Origin: Methanosarcinaceae archaeon
GTDB taxonomy: Archaea > Halobacteriota > Methanosarcinia > Methanosarcinales > Methanosarcinaceae
Direction: 5' to 3'
Assembly: GCA_003565715.1 (NCBI GenBank)
Contig: PXAV01000084.1
Span: forward strand, 1 to 32,708
Length of the DNA stretch: 32,708 bases
In this document: positions 31,686 to 32,708 of the stretch, in pieces
Layout: each line of letters opens with the position of its first letter
Numbering within the stretch: position 1 is the stretch's first letter
The notes under the pieces: model-generated
Database searches by the model: none
What the model was told of the DNA's origin: nothing
What the model saw: the letters and a program-made list of their open reading frames with translations, nothing else
Made by a program: the position numbers and the translations under genes

Positions 31686-32708
31686 ATGCTTGAAGTATGT
31701 AATATCGTAAAAGAATACGAACTCAACGGCCAAAGAAATAGAATTCTGGATGATATCAGTTTCAATATCCAGGATGGGGAAATACTTGGTTTCACGGGAA
31801 AAAGCGGCAGTGGAAAAACCACAATATTGAAAATACTAAGAGGTATGGAGGATTTTGATTCCGGACATTTTCTGCTTGATGGAAAAAGGATCGATCCTTG
31901 TTCCAGAAAGGATAAACAAAGATATCTTGCACATAATAGTGCAATAAGTATGCAGCGCAATTTTGGTCTTTGGAACGGACCTGCTATCGATAATATAATA
32001 AGAAGGTTAAATTACTTTAAAGAGGGCCATGAGGGACTCCCAGAGCCTGATGCGCACAACTACAAAGAGCTCTACGAAGAAGCCATGAAATATTTAAGTC
32101 TTGTCAGGCTTGACCATAAATCACTTCATTCTTCCAACTTGTTGAGCGGTGGAGAGAAACAAAGACTGATACTCGCCCGCCAGATAGCATCCAGACCAAG
32201 ACTTTTGATGCTTGATGAGCCAGTTACAATGACAGACCCAGGTACAAAACAGGAAATGCTTGATGTTATCAGGGACATCCGGAATCAAATGAATATTCCT
32301 ATAATCATTGTTTCACATCTACCGGAGATACATCTTTACCTTGCAGACAGAGTGGCATATCTTGAAGATGGAAAGATACTGGATATCGGGGAAAGTGAAG
32401 ATGTTATCAGAAAGTTCCTAAGCAACATAAAGGAAGAGATAGCACTATCAGATACATATGTTCATGAACCCATAATAAAGATAAGAGGGGTATCAAACCG
32501 GTTTTTCCTACTTAGGGTAGGAGAAGTGCTCAAATTTGATGATCTTTCCCTTGATATAAACAGAGGCGAGATCACTGCACTGGTGGGACCCTCAGGTTCT
32601 GGAAAGACAACACTTCTCAAAATATTGAGTGGACTCCGGATCCCAAAAGAAGGTAGTATCAGTTATAATCATAGTGGAAAGTGGCTCAACATAGCTGATT
32701 TTACAGCA
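31686..32708 (+). CDS. atwA: Methyl-coenzyme M reductase component A2-type ABC protein, N-terminal part
   Basis: The first 341 codons are present; the frame is open at the right edge. Two ABC ATPase domains lie in tandem with no membrane segment. The first has Walker A GKSGSGKTT (38-46), the signature LLSGGEKQRLILAR and Walker B LLMLDEP; the second begins near residue 260 with Walker A GPSGSGKTT. A soluble twin-ATPase of this kind in a methanogen is typical of component A2 (AtwA), which helps activate methyl-coenzyme M reductase to its Ni(I) state using ATP. Methanogens carry A2 paralogues, so the exact member is uncertain. SD AAGGAGGT (31672-31679); ATG 31686 gives seven-base spacing, ATG 31683 four. 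Confidence 0.78.
   Translation, partial: MLEVCNIVKEYELNGQRNRILDDISFNIQDGEILGFTGKSGSGKTTILKILRGMEDFDSGHFLLDGKRIDPCSRKDKQRYLAHNSAISMQRNFGLWNGPAIDNIIRRLNYFKEGHEGLPEPDAHNYKELYEEAMKYLSLVRLDHKSLHSSNLLSGGEKQRLILARQIASRPRLLMLDEPVTMTDPGTKQEMLDVIRDIRNQMNIPIIIVSHLPEIHLYLADRVAYLEDGKILDIGESEDVIRKFLSNIKEEIALSDTYVHEPIIKIRGVSNRFFLLRVGEVLKFDDLSLDINRGEITALVGPSGSGKTTLLKILSGLRIPKEGSISYNHSGKWLNIADFTA

Noticed and set aside
1-32708. CRISPR array, tRNA, rRNA, riboswitch or complete insertion sequence
   Set aside because: I saw no regularly spaced repeats, no cloverleaf with a CCA-type acceptor, no rRNA-like segments and no intact transposase with terminal repeats. A covariance-model scan would be decisive for small RNAs.

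Overview
The window looks like chromosomal DNA of a methylotrophic, cytochrome-containing methanogen of the Methanosarcinales. The basis is an Rnf complex encoded with a multiheme cytochrome c in the order known from Methanosarcina acetivorans (mmcA-rnfC-D-G-E-A-B plus a small membrane protein). It is supported by a methyl-coenzyme M reductase component A2-type ABC protein at the right edge, geranylgeranylglyceryl phosphate synthase, an archaeal histone, RPA with its associated protein, an RFC small subunit, DacZ and GatCAB. The DNA is fairly AT-rich, intergenic stretches are long and AT-rich, and most starts have GGAG/GGTG-type ribosome binding sites. I cannot name the species.

Layout. 1-1503: the end of a phosphoesterase, then a thioredoxin-like protein overlapping a winged-helix/Fe-S regulator. 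1584-2909: an ArsR-family regulator and a decayed stretch holding the C-terminal remnant of an ACR3-type arsenite permease and an unidentified coding remnant. 2910-4468: DacZ diverging from ThpR. 4473-12830: ApbE diverging from an operon of an unknown protein, MmcA, RnfCDGEAB and a small membrane protein, closed by a clear hairpin-plus-T terminator. 12945-14422: RfcS, apparently starting at AUU, with a small membrane protein. 14541-15365: histone and a short flavodoxin on the minus strand. 15585-17770: RPA and its partner. 17907-19528: an unknown protein convergent with a class I aldolase-like protein. 19901-23032: an APC permease fused to two UspA domains, then a voltage-gated K+ channel pseudogene. 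23155-26305: a radical SAM protein, a methyltransferase and an unknown lipocalin-like protein, all on the minus strand. 26895-30034: gatCAB. 30171 to the end: a winged-helix regulator, L40e, GGGP synthase and the 5' part of the A2-like ABC protein.

How the genes work together. The core is energy conservation. Rnf links ferredoxin oxidation to sodium export and, in Methanosarcina, passes electrons through MmcA. ApbE, encoded divergently, is the enzyme type that attaches FMN to RnfG and RnfD. The rest is mainly replication and chromatin, translation, lipid synthesis and signalling. Accessory history shows as two pseudogenes (ACR3 and K+ channel).

The points most worth a second look are: an EF-hand-like loop inside MmcA; the unknown first gene of the Rnf operon; two genes without a canonical start codon in frame (rfcS at AUU; the 25190-26305 gene, where one extra G would restore an ATG); the decayed arsenic locus with a surviving regulator; and the thioredoxin/Fe-S regulator pair. 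I saw no tRNA, rRNA, CRISPR array or intact insertion sequence.
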